Part shown: positions 32,182 through 43,212 of the stretch, one piece after another
Layout of the letters: the number at the start of each line of letters is the position of its first letter
How positions within the stretch are numbered: position 1 is the stretch's first letter
Origin: Hydrogenovibrio sp. JE_KL2
GTDB taxonomy: Bacteria; Pseudomonadota; Gammaproteobacteria; Thiomicrospirales; Thiomicrospiraceae
Reading direction: 5' to 3'
Assembly: GCF_009296185.1 (NCBI RefSeq)
Contig: NZ_WBJR01000004.1
Coordinates: 62,001 to 126,000 of the forward strand
Length of the DNA: 64,000 nt
Program-made: the position numbers and the translations under genes
Notes under the pieces: generated by a model
The model's input: only the letters and a program-made list of their open reading frames with translations
Told to the model about the DNA's origin: nothing
The model's database searches: none

Positions 32182-33036
32182 TTACGCAGGCTTTTTTAAA
32201 AGCATACGACAAACACTGGCCAGTTCTTTAGAAAGCTGGTGTCTATGAATGATTCGATCAATTGCACCATGCTCTAGCAAGAACTCCGAACGCTGGAAGC
32301 CTTCAGGCAATTTCTCACGAACGGTTTGTTCAATAACGCGTGGGCCAGCAAAACCAATCAATGCCTTAGGTTCAGCGACATTCAAGTCACCCAACATGGC
32401 AAAGCTGGCAGATACACCGCCCATGGTTGGATCCGTCAACACAGAAATAAATGGTAGCCCCTTAGCACGTAAACGCCCTAGAGCCGCACTGGTTTTTGCC
32501 ATTTGCATAAGAGAGAATAATGCTTCTTGCATACGCGCACCACCAGAAGCTGAAAATACAATCAACGGCATCTGATGCTCAATCGCGAAACCTACAGCGC
32601 GAACAAATTTCTCACCCATAACAGAGCCCATAGACCCTCCCATAAAGCGGAAGTCAAATGCACCTGCAACCACATCCAACCCTTCGATTTTGCCGCTCAT
32701 GGTGATAAAGGTATCTTTTTCACCTGTAGTTTTTTGAGCCTGAGCCAAACGTGATTTATAGGTTTTCAAATCCTTAAATTTCAACGCATCAACAGGAGAA
32801 ACATTTGCCGAAATTTCAACGCCAGTCCCCTCATCGAAGAAGGCTTCTAAGCGCTCACGTCCACCTAAACGCATGTGATGATCACACTTAGGGCAAACCT
32901 CTTGGTTACGCTTCACTTCAGCGCGGTATAGTGTACTTTCACATTTAGGACACTTCGTCCACAAGCCTTCAGGAACGTTCTTCTTGCGCTCTGCCACTTG
33001 TTTAATACTTGGCAAAATCTTTTCAAACCAACTCAT
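32182..33036 (-). CDS. accD: Acetyl-CoA carboxylase carboxyltransferase beta subunit
   Basis: 284 residues. N-terminal zinc ribbon with C29, C32, C48 and C51, then a crotonase-like carboxyltransferase fold with [15 protein letters not shown] and the oxyanion loop [18 protein letters not shown]. It works with AccA in fatty acid synthesis. The 107-bp gap to trpA holds no gene. Confidence 0.96.
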   Translation of the reverse strand: MSWFEKILPSIKQVAERKKNVPEGLWTKCPKCESTLYRAEVKRNQEVCPKCDHHMRLGGRERLEAFFDEGTGVEISANVSPVDALKFKDLKTYKSRLAQAQKTTGEKDTFITMSGKIEGLDVVAGAFDFRFMGGSMGSVMGEKFVRAVGFAIEHQMPLIVFSASGGARMQEALFSLMQMAKTSAALGRLRAKGLPFISVLTDPTMGGVSASFAMLGDLNVAEPKALIGFAGPRVIEQTVREKLPEGFQRSEFLLEHGAIDRIIHRHQLSKELASVCRMLLKKPA

Positions 33037-33143
33037 TCTTTACTCCAAATGCTTTAAAGAAAGCTTAGGGGGATGCATTATTTTATGCGCGCATTATACA
33101 GACATTAACTTCGAGAATACACCTCGAACTTAATACAACAGCA

Positions 33144-33968
33144 TCAAACCTTTTCAGCATCCGCCTGATCAATCCCACGTCTAAACTCACACATTTTTTC
33201 TGAAATAGCGTCCATGATGACCGCTTGATCCGCTGATGCATTTTGTTCAATCAATGAAACCAAAGCTGAACCTACAATGATTGCATCCCCCACTTTTGCC
33301 ATCTCATATGCCATATCGCCATTGCGAATACCGAAACCAATCCCAACAGGCAATTTCATAATCGTTTTTAGATGATTAACTTGTTGGGTGACTTCCTCAG
33401 TATTTAGCGCGCTCGATCCTGTCACACCTTTCAAGGAAACATAGTAAACAAATCCACTACCTTGTTCGTTGACAGCTTGTAAACGGGAGTCAGGTGTCGT
33501 TGGAGAGACTAAAAAGATTCGATCCAAGCCAGCAGACTGCATCACAGTCAAATAACCTGAAGTTTCCTCCGGCGGCATATCCACAGTCAATACAGCATCC
33601 ACACCAACCGACTTTGCTTCATCAGCAAATACCTGATAACCCATCGCCTCGATAGGGTTCAAATACCCCATCAAAATAATCGGGGTTTTATCATCTTTCT
33701 GTCTGAACTGCGCCACCATTTGCAGCACATCCCTCAAGCTGACGTTATGCTCTAACGCACGTTCAACAGCTTTTTGGATAACAGGACCATCCGCCATCGG
33801 ATCCGAAAAAGGAACCCCTAATTCCAAAATATCCGCACCCTCTTCAACCAACGCGTGCATCAATTCCACGGTCATGCCTGGGTTAGGGTCACCTGCGGTG
33901 ATATAAGGTATCAAAGCGGTTTTTCCCTGGGATTGCAGGTTCGTTAATAAACTTTTAATTCTGCTCAT
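33144..33968 (-). CDS. trpA: Tryptophan synthase alpha chain
   Basis: 274 residues, TIM barrel. Catalytic acids E49 (DILELGVPFSDP) and D60 (MADGPVIQ) are present; it cleaves indole-glycerol phosphate. Located 3 bp after trpB. Confidence 0.97.
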   Translation of the reverse strand: MSRIKSLLTNLQSQGKTALIPYITAGDPNPGMTVELMHALVEEGADILELGVPFSDPMADGPVIQKAVERALEHNVSLRDVLQMVAQFRQKDDKTPIILMGYLNPIEAMGYQVFADEAKSVGVDAVLTVDMPPEETSGYLTVMQSAGLDRIFLVSPTTPDSRLQAVNEQGSGFVYYVSLKGVTGSSALNTEEVTQQVNHLKTIMKLPVGIGFGIRNGDMAYEMAKVGDAIIVGSALVSLIEQNASADQAVIMDAISEKMCEFRRGIDQADAEKV

Positions 33969-33971
33969 AAC

Positions 33972-35177
33972 TTAAAACTCAAACCCTTCGATTTTTGCAA
34001 TGGTGTTCATGTCTTTATCACCACGACCGGATAAATTCACAATAATAATTTGATCTTTAGACATGGTGGGCGCTAATTTTGTCACATAGGCTAACGCATG
34101 ACTGGACTCTAACGCAGGCAAAATACCTTCATAACGAGTTAAATCTCTAAAGCCCTGCAGAGCTTCTTGATCATCAACCGCCACATAATCTACACGACCG
34201 ATATCTTTCAGCCACGCATGCTCAGGCCCAACACCCGGATAATCGAGCCCTGCAGAAATGGAATGCGTTCCCATGATTTGACCATTCTCATCTTCTAGTA
34301 AATAGGTACGGTTACCGTGCAATACGCCGGGTTTACCTTTACACAAAGACGCTGCATGACGGCCTGTTTCTAGACCATCACCCGCTGGCTCAACCCCAAA
34401 GATTTTGACTGATTCGTCACCCAGGAATTCATGGAATAGACCAATCGCGTTTGACCCACCTCCTACACAGGCAACCAACGCATCAGGAAGGCGCCCTTCT
34501 TTTTGCAGAATTTGTTGCTTCGCTTCACGACCAATAATCGCTTGAAAGTCTCTAACCATCGCAGGATAAGGGTGCGGACCGGCAACAGTTCCAATAATGT
34601 AAAAGGTATTGTCGACATTCGTTACCCAGTCACGCATGGCTTCATTCAATGCGTCTTTCAAGGTACGTGTACCTGACTCCACTGCAACCACTTGCGCGCC
34701 CAGCATTTTCATACGCGTAACGTTTGGTGCCTGACGAACCACATCGTCGGCTCCCATATACACAACACACTCAAGCCCCAATCTAGCTGCAACGGTCGCA
34801 CTTGCCACACCATGCTGGCCTGCGCCTGTTTCAGCGATAATACGAGTTTTTCCTAGGCGTTTTGCCAATAGAGCCTGGCCGATCGTGTTATTGATCTTGT
34901 GCGCGCCAGTATGATTCAAGTCTTCGCGTTTGAGATAGATTTTGGCGCCGCCCAGTGCTTCTGACCAACGCTCAGCATAATAAAGTGCACTTGGACGCCC
35001 AACATAATCTTGGAAATCCTTTGTCAATTCATCCAAAAATACTGGATCATTTTTGACCGACTCATATTGCTGATTCAGTTCTTCCAAAGCAGCCATCAGT
35101 GTTTCAGGGGCAAAAATACCACCATAAACACCGAAATGGCCATGCTTATCTGGAAACTGAGAAAAATCGATTGCCAT
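33972..35177 (-). CDS. trpB: Tryptophan synthase beta chain
   Basis: 401 residues from the ATG at 35177 ([13 protein letters not shown]), supported by a strong AGGAG ribosome site; a 7-residue upstream extension is not family-like. The PLP lysine is K94 (GAHKINNT), and the glycine-rich PLP phosphate site [10 protein letters not shown] is intact. It condenses indole with serine. The start is 2 bp from the trpF stop. Confidence 0.97.
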   Translation of the reverse strand: MAIDFSQFPDKHGHFGVYGGIFAPETLMAALEELNQQYESVKNDPVFLDELTKDFQDYVGRPSALYYAERWSEALGGAKIYLKREDLNHTGAHKINNTIGQALLAKRLGKTRIIAETGAGQHGVASATVAARLGLECVVYMGADDVVRQAPNVTRMKMLGAQVVAVESGTRTLKDALNEAMRDWVTNVDNTFYIIGTVAGPHPYPAMVRDFQAIIGREAKQQILQKEGRLPDALVACVGGGSNAIGLFHEFLGDESVKIFGVEPAGDGLETGRHAASLCKGKPGVLHGNRTYLLEDENGQIMGTHSISAGLDYPGVGPEHAWLKDIGRVDYVAVDDQEALQGFRDLTRYEGILPALESSHALAYVTKLAPTMSKDQIIIVNLSGRGDKDMNTIAKIEGFEF

Positions 35178-35178
35178 C

Positions 35179-35829
35179 TTATCTCCTGACTTTTTCATTT
35201 ACAGCTTTAATAAACTGCTCAATTTTCGTTTCTGACTTCTTACCGGGCATCAACTCGACGCCACCACTCACATCAACAGCCCAAGGCTCGACAATCTCAA
35301 TTGCCCGCTCAACATTCCCGGCGTGTAATCCACCTGCCAAAATAACAGGCATGTTCAAACTGGTTTGCTTGTCTTTGGACACCCAATCCCAATTAAAAGC
35401 TTCGCCTGTACCACCTGGAATACCTTTGACATACGTATCCAAAAGCATCCCTTTTGCGGTTGCATATTCTTTGGCCAAAGTAGACAAATTAGAGTCATGC
35501 TTCATTCTCACCGCTTTAATATAGGGGCGAGAAAACCCACTACAAAATGCTTCTGCCTCTTCGCCATGAAACTGCAGCAAATCAACCTTGGTTGCAGAGA
35601 TAACTTCTTCAACTTCCTCAACTGTCGGGTCAACAAAAAGCGCTGTGATAGCGACAAATGCGGGAACAACCTCAACAATATGCCTAGCTTGTTCAAGTGT
35701 CACATAACGAGGGCTTTTGCGGTAGAACACCAAACCTATCGCATCGGCACCATTTGCAACCGCAACCTTGGCGTCTTCACCGTTGGTGATACCACATATT
35801 TTGACCCTTGTTCGCATCAGCTCTTTCAT
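35179..35829 (-). CDS. trpF: Phosphoribosylanthranilate isomerase
   Basis: 216 residues, TIM barrel. Catalytic Cys in [11 protein letters not shown] (about C12) and the phosphate-binding DVSGGVE segment are present. Precedes trpB and trpA. No anthranilate-branch genes or leader peptide with Trp codons were seen here. Confidence 0.95.
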   Translation of the reverse strand: MKELMRTRVKICGITNGEDAKVAVANGADAIGLVFYRKSPRYVTLEQARHIVEVVPAFVAITALFVDPTVEEVEEVISATKVDLLQFHGEEAEAFCSGFSRPYIKAVRMKHDSNLSTLAKEYATAKGMLLDTYVKGIPGGTGEAFNWDWVSKDKQTSLNMPVILAGGLHAGNVERAIEIVEPWAVDVSGGVELMPGKKSETKIEQFIKAVNEKVRR

Positions 35830-35835
35830 AAAACC

Positions 35836-36621
35836 TTATCCTTGCCAGAGCACTGCATCGAGTTCTGTCTTTGGCATATCAAACTTTTCTGGGTAAATCG
35901 CATTGACAAAATATAACCCCTCAGCGGGAGCAGTGATGCCAGCTTGTGTCCGATCTTGTTTATCAAGCAAGGTTTTCAACCATTCTTCCGGCTTCTCACC
36001 TCGACCCACTTCCAGCAAGGTGCCTACAATATTACGTACCATATGGTGCAAAAACGCATTCGCTTGAATATCGACAAAAACAAAATCATCATGCCGACTT
36101 ACTTGGACAGACTGCACCTCTCGAATGGCATGATTTGCCTGACAGCCCGCGGCTCGAAATGAAGAAAAATCATACTCTCCAACTAATGTTTGAGCAGCTC
36201 TGTGCATAGCCATCTCATCCAATGACTGCCTTTCCCAGGTCACTCGACCGGACAAGACTGCTGAATGGACTGGACGATTAAAGATGACATAACGATATTG
36301 TCTTGCCACGGCGCTAAAGCGGGCATGAAAGTCATCCGAAACAGTACGAGCCCAAGCAACGCGAATGTCATAAGGCAACTTGGTATTGGTACCTTGAACC
36401 CATGCACGCCCCAACCTGGTAGATTTTGTCTCGAAATGCACCACCTGCCCTATCGCATGAACCCCCGTATCTGTTCTGCCTGCGCAATGAACTTCAATAG
36501 GTTCGTCTGCGATAAAGCTTAAAGCGGACTGCAAATGTTTTTGTACCGAGTCGCAATGATCTTGATACTGCCAACCGCAATAGGCACCGCCTTGATATTC
36601 AATCCCTAAAGCGATTCGCAT
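35836..36621 (-). CDS. truA: tRNA pseudouridine synthase A
   Basis: 261 residues. Catalytic Asp is D51 in CAGRTDTGVHA. It makes pseudouridine at tRNA positions 38-40. It carries motif copy 36410-36427, read as K-S-T-R-L-G at residues 66-71. Tight spacing with asd and trpF suggests one transcript. Confidence 0.96.
   Translation of the reverse strand: MRIALGIEYQGGAYCGWQYQDHCDSVQKHLQSALSFIADEPIEVHCAGRTDTGVHAIGQVVHFETKSTRLGRAWVQGTNTKLPYDIRVAWARTVSDDFHARFSAVARQYRYVIFNRPVHSAVLSGRVTWERQSLDEMAMHRAAQTLVGEYDFSSFRAAGCQANHAIREVQSVQVSRHDDFVFVDIQANAFLHHMVRNIVGTLLEVGRGEKPEEWLKTLLDKQDRTQAGITAPAEGLYFVNAIYPEKFDMPKTELDAVLWQG
36410..36427 (-). repeat. Dispersed 18-mer motif, copy 7 (in truA)
   Basis: Minus-strand AAAATCTACCAGGTTGGG, perfect, followed by G. 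It reads AAA-TCT-ACC-AGG-TTG-GGG in truA. Confidence 0.95.
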
Positions 36622-36626
36622 TCAAG

Positions 36627-37649
36627 TTATAGGTAATCTTTAATCAGCAACTCTGCGATTTGAACGGTGTTTGTTGCAGCGCCTTTACGCACATTATCTG
36701 CAACTACCCATAAGTTCAAACCTTTCTCGCAAGAGATGTCTTCACGAACACGCCCAACATAAACAGGGTTAGTATCGGCTGCATCTGTTACCGCAGTTGG
36801 GTAACCGCCATCGACATGCTCATCAATCAAGACTATACCGTCCGCCTTACCAAGAATTTCTTTGGCTTTTTCTGCCGTTATTTTTTCTTTGGTTTCGATA
36901 TGAACCGCTTCACTGTGACCATAAAATACTGGCACACGAACCGCTGTCGGGTTAACCAAAATCGAGTCGTCGCCCATGATCTTTTTGGTTTCCCACACCA
37001 TTTTCATTTCTTCTTTGGTGTAGCCATTGTCTTGGAACACATCAATTTGCGGAATGCAGTTAAACGCAATCTGTTTAGGATAAACATTCGTTTCAACAGG
37101 CTTCAAGTTCAACAAGTTTGCCGTTTGTGTCGCAAGCTCTTCAATCGCTTCTTTACCTGAACCTGACACCGCCTGATAGGTTGCCACGTTAATACGCTCA
37201 ATACCCACTGCATCATAAATTGGCTTTAGTGCCACCAACATTTGAATGGTTGAGCAGTTTGGGTTGGCGATGATTCCGTGTTTTGTATAGCCAGCGACCG
37301 CTTGGGGATTCACCTCTGGGACAACCAGCGGGATATCATCGACATAACGGAACTCAGAGGTGTTGTCGACAACAACACACCCAGCTGCCGCAGCTTTAGG
37401 TGCATACTCTCGTGAAATAGATGCCCCTGGTGAAAACAGGCCGATTTGAACCTTAGAAAAGTCAAACGTAGCCAAATCTTCAATTTCTACCCAGCCACCG
37501 CGAAACTCAAGTTTTTTACCTGCCGAACGGCTACTTGCTAGTGGGTAAAGTTTACCTACCGGAAAATCTCTTTCTTCCAGTACTTTTAAAATGGTTTCTC
37601 CTACTGCGCCAGTAGCGCCAACGACAGCAATGTCATATTTTTTTGTCAT
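36627..37649 (-). CDS. asd: Aspartate-semialdehyde dehydrogenase
   Basis: 340 residues. N-terminal NADP fold with GATGAVGETI (11-20), catalytic Cys in NPNCSTIQM (C132), and a downstream His-containing substrate segment (GHSEAVHIE). It feeds lysine, threonine and methionine synthesis. In Pseudomonas fimV lies between asd and truA; here they are 5 bp apart. Confidence 0.96.
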   Translation of the reverse strand: MTKKYDIAVVGATGAVGETILKVLEERDFPVGKLYPLASSRSAGKKLEFRGGWVEIEDLATFDFSKVQIGLFSPGASISREYAPKAAAAGCVVVDNTSEFRYVDDIPLVVPEVNPQAVAGYTKHGIIANPNCSTIQMLVALKPIYDAVGIERINVATYQAVSGSGKEAIEELATQTANLLNLKPVETNVYPKQIAFNCIPQIDVFQDNGYTKEEMKMVWETKKIMGDDSILVNPTAVRVPVFYGHSEAVHIETKEKITAEKAKEILGKADGIVLIDEHVDGGYPTAVTDAADTNPVYVGRVREDISCEKGLNLWVVADNVRKGAATNTVQIAELLIKDYL

Positions 37650-37695
37650 GTAAGTTCTCTTAATAGCCTTTAACTTTTGTTGTTAGAGATTAAAA

Positions 37696-38217
37696 CTAAA
37701 CGTTATCTTTTTCAGCATTCGCTTTGCTGACTTTTTCTTCAATTTTTACTTCTGTTTGAGTGTTTCCCGTCAACTTTTCACCACTACTTGCAAACTGACT
37801 GGCAAGTTGGTTCGCCAAACGCATTCTTTCGGCTTCGGGAAAACTCACAATTAATCCACCCTCTGTCAGTTCACGACTTTCCCCGATGAACTTTCCACCG
37901 GCTTCAATCATCAACTCACCACAAATCACTTCTCCAAGAAGTTTACCTGTCGACAGGATATCTATGGATTCACAAGCAACTTTGCCTTCCAAAACACCGC
38001 TTACTACAACGTTTTTTGCTTTGATTAGGCCCTTGAGAATGCCTTTATCACCAATAGAAACATCGTATTCCGTTTCAACAATACCATCAACACGACCATC
38101 TATATGTAAAGGCCCATCAAGATCTTTGATTTCGCCGCTTATTTTACATCCCGTAGCGATAATTGTTTTTCCACTTCCTGTACGCGTTTTTGCACCGCCT
38201 GACTTAAAGATCCCCAT
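37696..38217 (-). CDS. Bactofilin (polymer-forming cytoskeletal protein)
   Basis: 173 residues. A short basic/serine N-terminus, then a bactofilin core (about 18-125) of repeated beta-helix turns: GCKISGEIKD, LHIDGRVDGIVE, VSGVLEGKV, ILSTGKLLGEVICGELMIEAGGKFIG. Bactofilins polymerise without nucleotides and often anchor peptidoglycan enzymes. The neighbouring M23 gene overlaps it by 79 bp, so the pair is translated together from overlapping frames. A good ribosome site (AGGGAG) precedes the start. Confidence 0.9.
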   Translation of the reverse strand: MGIFKSGGAKTRTGSGKTIIATGCKISGEIKDLDGPLHIDGRVDGIVETEYDVSIGDKGILKGLIKAKNVVVSGVLEGKVACESIDILSTGKLLGEVICGELMIEAGGKFIGESRELTEGGLIVSFPEAERMRLANQLASQFASSGEKLTGNTQTEVKIEEKVSKANAEKDNV

Positions 38218-39089
38218 GGTACTCCCTTCACACGTGTAAATATAAGATCATAGTTTTGTAGCCTCCAATCAACAAAAGGCGCCGGATTAAGCTTTCTTTG
38301 CACAAATGAAACCTCGTAATGAAGATGTGGCCCAGAAGACAATCCCGTTGAACCGATTTCTCCAATACGCTCACCTTTGTGAACATACTCACCTGTTTTC
38401 ACCAGCAACTTACTCATATGCCCATAAAGCGTTCTAAAACCGTCCTTATGATCCAATATGATTAGGTTGCCATAACCACTTTTCTTATGGTAACCGGCAT
38501 ATTCAACCGTCCCATTTGCTGTCGCGACTACAGGATCACCAATTTTCCCCCTGTAATCGATTCCTCGGTGAAACTCTCTTTGCCCGGTAACTGGGTGAAT
38601 CCGCCATCCAAATGAACTAGAAACGCCTTGAAATTTACCCACAGGACGCCCATTCGGAATATCTTCCAGCATGATTTGCTTTTCCAGAGTGGTTAACTGA
38701 ACAATCTTAACGCGATCCTGAACAGGCAATTCTTCATCAGGCTTAACGCCAATCAAATCCTCCAACCCCTGCAAGGTTTGGTCTAAAAATTGGATTTGTT
38801 TGGACTTGTTATCTAAATCTCCTTGTAGACGATGCTTTTCAGACTTTAACAAAGCATAGTCCTGCTTGTTTTTTTCCAGCATCGACAAGTATTTGTCTTG
38901 TGCTTGAATCCTTCTATGTTCGATCTTAACGGTCTCTTGGTTTAACCACCAAATAACGCCCGCACCGCCAGCCAATAGCACAAAAATAAACAGAATAAAA
39001 AAGAGTGCAAATTTTCTGACTAACTGATTAAAAGAAAAATTACGGGAACCATGAACATCACTTATCGTTATTGTAAACTGATCCTTCAT
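38139..39089 (-). CDS. M23 family metallopeptidase (bactofilin partner)
   Basis: 316 residues. One membrane segment (about 27-50), coiled coil (about 57-105), then an M23 LytM domain (about 150-270). Active-site residues: H in EFHRGIDYRG with D, HxH in GPHLHYEV. The last 26 residues overlap the start of the bactofilin gene in another frame. Usually found next to bactofilins and thought to cut peptidoglycan peptide bridges at bactofilin sites. Confidence 0.93.
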   Translation of the reverse strand: MKDQFTITISDVHGSRNFSFNQLVRKFALFFILFIFVLLAGGAGVIWWLNQETVKIEHRRIQAQDKYLSMLEKNKQDYALLKSEKHRLQGDLDNKSKQIQFLDQTLQGLEDLIGVKPDEELPVQDRVKIVQLTTLEKQIMLEDIPNGRPVGKFQGVSSSFGWRIHPVTGQREFHRGIDYRGKIGDPVVATANGTVEYAGYHKKSGYGNLIILDHKDGFRTLYGHMSKLLVKTGEYVHKGERIGEIGSTGLSSGPHLHYEVSFVQRKLNPAPFVDWRLQNYDLIFTRVKGVPWGSLSQAVQKRVQEVEKQLSLRDVK

Positions 39090-39171
39090 CCTTGAACGTT
39101 CCTTAACTTTTTCTTATATCCGAACATCAAAGTCCTCCTGAATAGGCCTTAAATAGCCGAAGACTTAAAAC

Positions 39172-40245
39172 TTACAGTGCTGCTACAACTGCATCTCCCA
39201 TTTGAGATGTAGAGACTTTGGTCATCCCTTCCGACCAAATATCACCCGTTCGCAGACCTTGATCCAACACTGCACTCACAGCATTTTCAATTTTCACTGC
39301 CAAGTCTTCACGACCTAAACTATAACGCAACATCATAGCTGCTGACAAAATTGTCGCCAAAGGGTTCGCAATATTTTGTCCGGCGATATCCGGTGCAGAA
39401 CCATGACTTGGCTCATACATTCCCTTATTATTCGCATCAAGTGATGCCGATGCCAACATACCAATTGAGCCTGTCAACATGGACGCTTCATCCGACAAGA
39501 TGTCTCCAAACATGTTGCCCGTTACCATAACATCAAACTGTTTCGGGTTAAGTACCAACTGCATAGCCGCGTTATCAACATACATATGGTTTACAGTGAC
39601 TTCTGGATACTCTTTAGCGACTTCATCAATCACTTCACGCCACAACTCGGTGACTTCCAACACGTTTGCCTTATCAACTGAAGTCAGCTTCTTATTACGC
39701 TTCATTGCCGCTTGGAAAGCAACATGAGCGATGCGTTTGATTTCTGACTCAGAATAGACATAAGTATTGAACCCTTGTCTTTCACCATTTTCAAGTGTTC
39801 TGACGCCGCGTGGTTGACCGAAATAGATCCCCCCCGTCAATTCACGGACAATCAAAATATCCAATCCAGCAACAATTTCAGGCTTCAATGTTGAAGCATC
39901 CGCCAGCTGTTTAAATAAGTAAGCAGGACGTAAATTCGCAAACAACTCCATCTCAGAACGCAAACGAAGCAAGCCTTTTTCAGGACGAACAGAGATATCC
40001 AACGACTCCCACTTATAGCCACCGACAGCTCCCAGAAGCACCGCATCCGCAGCTTTTGCCTTTACCATTGTCTCATCTGCTAAAGGCACACCGTGCACGT
40101 CATACGCGGCACCACCAACCAAATCTTCCGTCATGGCAATATCCAGACCATCAGATTGTTTTAGCGCTTCCAATACCTTAACAGCTTCTGCAGTAATCTC
40201 AGGACCAATACCATCACCTGGCAAAATCAATACTTCTTTAGTCAT
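39172..40245 (-). CDS. leuB: 3-isopropylmalate dehydrogenase
   Basis: 357 residues. NAD-dependent decarboxylating dehydrogenase. Substrate arginines in [16 protein letters not shown], the catalytic Y in [14 protein letters not shown], and metal aspartates in GDILSDEAS are present. The NAD loop [14 protein letters not shown] is intact. Last gene of leuCDB in this order. Confidence 0.97.
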   Translation of the reverse strand: MTKEVLILPGDGIGPEITAEAVKVLEALKQSDGLDIAMTEDLVGGAAYDVHGVPLADETMVKAKAADAVLLGAVGGYKWESLDISVRPEKGLLRLRSEMELFANLRPAYLFKQLADASTLKPEIVAGLDILIVRELTGGIYFGQPRGVRTLENGERQGFNTYVYSESEIKRIAHVAFQAAMKRNKKLTSVDKANVLEVTELWREVIDEVAKEYPEVTVNHMYVDNAAMQLVLNPKQFDVMVTGNMFGDILSDEASMLTGSIGMLASASLDANNKGMYEPSHGSAPDIAGQNIANPLATILSAAMMLRYSLGREDLAVKIENAVSAVLDQGLRTGDIWSEGMTKVSTSQMGDAVVAAL

Positions 40246-40273
40246 TTTTTTCTCTTAATACTTTTATTTTTAA

Positions 40274-40915
40274 TTAGTTAAACAACCATGGGTTCTTTAC
40301 TTTATAGTTTTGTTCAAATGCCTCAATTTCACTTTGGTGTTGTAGCGTCAGACCAATATCATCCAAGCCATTCAGCAAGCAGTGGCGACGGAATTCATCA
40401 ACATCGAATGCAATTTGCTCACCATTTGGACGAATGATTTTTTTAGCAACCAAGTCCACCGTCAACTGATACCCTTCTTCCGCATAGGTTTCCTGAAACA
40501 GCTTATCAACGATTACTTCATCCAAAACTATCGGCAAAATACCATTTTTGAAACAGTTATTAAAGAAGATATCCGCAAAACTTGGCGCAATAACAACATC
40601 AAAACCATAATCTTTCAACGCCCAAGGTGCATGCTCACGGCTTGAACCGCAACCGAAGTTTTCACGTGCCAGCAATATTTTCGCACCTTGATATCTTGGC
40701 TGATTCAAAACAAAATCTTTTCTCAATGGTCGATTGGTGTTATCCATACCGGGCTCACCCACATCTTCATAGCGCCACTCATCAAAAAGATTCGGACCAA
40801 AACCGGTACGCTTAATCGATTTCAAAAACTGTTTTGGAATAATCGCATCGGTATCGACGTTCGCGCGATCCATTGGAGCAACAACTGCCGTTAATTCAGT
40901 AAATTTATCCATCAT
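40274..40915 (-). CDS. leuD: 3-isopropylmalate dehydratase small subunit
   Basis: 213 residues. Swivel domain of the isopropylmalate isomerase with the signature [15 protein letters not shown]. Shares the TAATG junction with leuC (1-bp overlap), giving coupled synthesis of the heterodimer. Confidence 0.97.
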   Translation of the reverse strand: MMDKFTELTAVVAPMDRANVDTDAIIPKQFLKSIKRTGFGPNLFDEWRYEDVGEPGMDNTNRPLRKDFVLNQPRYQGAKILLARENFGCGSSREHAPWALKDYGFDVVIAPSFADIFFNNCFKNGILPIVLDEVIVDKLFQETYAEEGYQLTVDLVAKKIIRPNGEQIAFDVDEFRRHCLLNGLDDIGLTLQHQSEIEAFEQNYKVKNPWLFN

Positions 40916-42351
40916 TAAACTCCCACTTCCAACATGGTTCTCACATCGACAAAATGTCCCACCACTGCAGCGGCAGCCGCCATTTCAGGGCTAACCAAAT
41001 GTGTGCGTCCACCTGCACCTTGTCTACCTTCAAAGTTTCTGTTTGAAGTAGAGGCGCAGTGCTTACCAGAAGGCAATCTATCCGCATTCATCGCCAAACA
41101 CATTGAACAGCCTGGGTTTCTCCACTCAAAACCAGCTTCAATGAAAATTTTATCCAACCCTTCTTCTTCAGCTTGCTTCTTGACCAAGCCGGAACCTGGA
41201 ACGATCAATGCCTGTTCAACACTAGCAGCGACCTTGCGCCCCTTCAACACCTTAGCTGCCGCACGAATATCTTCTATACGAGAGTTGGTACAAGAACCAA
41301 TAAATACATAATCGACTGGAATATCAGTAATACTCATGCCCGCATCCAACCCCATATACTCAAGCGCACGACGAATACCGCCCGCTTTCACTGGATCAGC
41401 CTCGGCATCAGGGTTAGGCACTTTGCCGTTTACATCCGTCACCATTTCAGGAGAAGTTCCCCAAGAAACCTGGGGTTCAATTTCAGCACCGTTCATTTCC
41501 ACAACCGTGTCAAATACGGCATCGGCATCAGAATGCAAATCTGACCAGGCGGCAACAGCTTTATCCCAATCTTCAGATTTTGGCGCATAAGGACGACCTT
41601 TGACATACTCAATCGTTTTATCGTCAACCGCAACCAAACCAACGCGAGCACCAGCTTCAATCGCCATATTACAGACCGTCATACGTCCTTCAACAGTCAT
41701 ATCTTTAAAGACCTGACCACCGAACTCAATCGCGTGTCCGTTACCACCGGCAGTTCCGATTTTGCCGATAATCGCCAAAATAACATCCTTTGGCGTCACG
41801 CCTGGGCGAAGTCGACCATCTACTTTCACCAACATGTTTTTCATTTTTTTCTGCAACAAACACTGTGTTGCCAAAACATGCTCAACCTCCGAAGTACCGA
41901 CACCATGTGCCAACGCACCTAATGCACCATGCGTTGCAGTATGGGAATCCCCACAAACCAACGTCATACCCGGCAACGTCACCCCTTCTTCAGGACCGAC
42001 AACATGAACGATCCCCTGACGAACATCACCAATACCAAATTCCGTGATTCCAAAATATTTCGTGTTAGCGTCCAGAGTTTGAACTTGAATACGAGAAATA
42101 GGATCTTCAATATCTTCCGCAGAGGTATAAGCCGTCGTTGGAACATTATGGTCAGGTGTTGCCACATTGGCATCAATACGCCATGGCTTGCGCCCCGAGA
42201 TCTTCAGCCCTTCAAACGCCTGCGGTGACGTTACTTCATGCAGAAGTTGTCGATCGATATAAATTAACGCTGTGCCGTCCTCTTCCTGACGAACAACATG
42301 ACTATCCCATAATTTATCGTATAAAGTCTTTCCCATCGGCTCACTAGACAT
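40915..42351 (-). CDS. leuC: 3-isopropylmalate dehydratase large subunit
   Basis: 478 residues. Aconitase-type 4Fe-4S enzyme. Cluster cysteines are seen in [12 protein letters not shown] and in [11 protein letters not shown]. Substrate motifs [21 protein letters not shown] (shortened: [13 protein letters not shown]) are intact. Heads the leuCDB unit from a promoter in the divergent gap with queE. Confidence 0.97.
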   Translation of the reverse strand: MSSEPMGKTLYDKLWDSHVVRQEEDGTALIYIDRQLLHEVTSPQAFEGLKISGRKPWRIDANVATPDHNVPTTAYTSAEDIEDPISRIQVQTLDANTKYFGITEFGIGDVRQGIVHVVGPEEGVTLPGMTLVCGDSHTATHGALGALAHGVGTSEVEHVLATQCLLQKKMKNMLVKVDGRLRPGVTPKDVILAIIGKIGTAGGNGHAIEFGGQVFKDMTVEGRMTVCNMAIEAGARVGLVAVDDKTIEYVKGRPYAPKSEDWDKAVAAWSDLHSDADAVFDTVVEMNGAEIEPQVSWGTSPEMVTDVNGKVPNPDAEADPVKAGGIRRALEYMGLDAGMSITDIPVDYVFIGSCTNSRIEDIRAAAKVLKGRKVAASVEQALIVPGSGLVKKQAEEEGLDKIFIEAGFEWRNPGCSMCLAMNADRLPSGKHCASTSNRNFEGRQGAGGRTHLVSPEMAAAAAVVGHFVDVRTMLEVGV

Positions 42352-42396
42352 TGTTATAATCTCGCCCTACGAAATAATTTAAAAAAATAGTGTCAA

Positions 42397-42425
42397 ATTA
42401 TAGCACTTTACACCTAGGCTAAGAA
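42397..42425 (-). promoter_or_regulatory. Predicted leuC promoter
   Basis: Minus-strand TATAAT (42402-42397), preceded after 17 bp by TTCTTA (42425-42420). It sits about 46 bp before the leuC start in the gap shared with queE. The -10 is perfect; the -35 matches 3 of 6. Confidence 0.45.
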
Positions 42426-42463
42426 CAAAAATCACCGCGTAAAACACAAGAGTTTGAGACCTT

Positions 42464-43108
42464 ATGAACTACAGAATTAAAGAAGCATTTTACTCTTTAC
42501 AAGGTGAAGGTTTTCACACAGGAAGACCGGCTATTTTTTGTCGATTCAGTCATTGCAACTTATGGACTGGAAAAGAAGCTGATCGCGAAACTGCCGTGTG
42601 CAAATTCTGTGACACCGACTTTATTGGCGAAGATGGTCAAAATGGCGGGCGCTTCAAAGATGCTGACACGCTTTTAAAACACTTACTACAACTCTGGCCG
42701 ACAAATACTGACGTACACCCATTCGTTGTATTAACAGGTGGCGAACCGTTACTACAAGTCGACACCGCCCTTATTGACACCTTCCATGCGCAACAAGTTG
42801 AAATCGCAGTGGAAACCAATGGCACACTCAAAGCGCCGGAAGGGCTAGACTGGATATGCGTCAGCCCGAAAGCCAATGCCCCTATCATTCAAGACAGTGG
42901 AGATGAAATGAAGCTGGTGTATCCACAGCAAGAAAGGTCACCCGAAGATGTCGAGAACCTCGACTTCAAGCACTTTTATCTGCAACCAATGGCGGATGTA
43001 GACCCGGTAATAACCGAAAACAACATGCGTGCCGCCGTTGACTATTGCCTACACCACCCCCAGTGGAAGCTAAGTCTGCAAACACACAAAATATTAAACA
43101 TTGACTGA
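42464..43108 (+). CDS. queE: 7-carboxy-7-deazaguanine synthase
   Basis: 214 residues. Radical SAM enzyme of queuosine synthesis, with the unusual QueE spacing C31-x14-C46-x2-C49 in place of the normal CX3CX2C. The glycine-rich VLTGGEPLLQVD segment binds SAM. First plus-strand gene after a long minus block; queC and queD are not in the window. Confidence 0.93.
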   Translation: MNYRIKEAFYSLQGEGFHTGRPAIFCRFSHCNLWTGKEADRETAVCKFCDTDFIGEDGQNGGRFKDADTLLKHLLQLWPTNTDVHPFVVLTGGEPLLQVDTALIDTFHAQQVEIAVETNGTLKAPEGLDWICVSPKANAPIIQDSGDEMKLVYPQQERSPEDVENLDFKHFYLQPMADVDPVITENNMRAAVDYCLHHPQWKLSLQTHKILNID

Positions 43109-43189
43109 GCGCCACTCATTTCAAACGCCAAGTCTTTTTTTGCTAAAATAAAAAATACATTTTTTACAATTCAACATTCAAAAACACAC

Positions 43190-43207
43190 AAAATCTGCCA
43201 GGTTGGG
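43190..43207 (+). repeat. Dispersed 18-mer motif, copy 8 (5' of the DUF6475-like gene)
   Basis: AAAATCTGCCAGGTTGGG, perfect, followed by T. It ends 5 bp before the ATG at 43213. The AGG inside it lies at ribosome-site distance, so the motif may double as the ribosome site. Confidence 0.95.
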
Positions 43208-43212
43208 TCATT

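Noticed and set aside
35365-35916. 183-codon plus-strand frame over trpF/truA
   Set aside because: Shadow of two conserved genes; no independent support.
41536-41552. AAATCTGACCAGGCGG in leuC, close to the motif
   Set aside because: Needs an inserted base and two changes; not counted as a copy.
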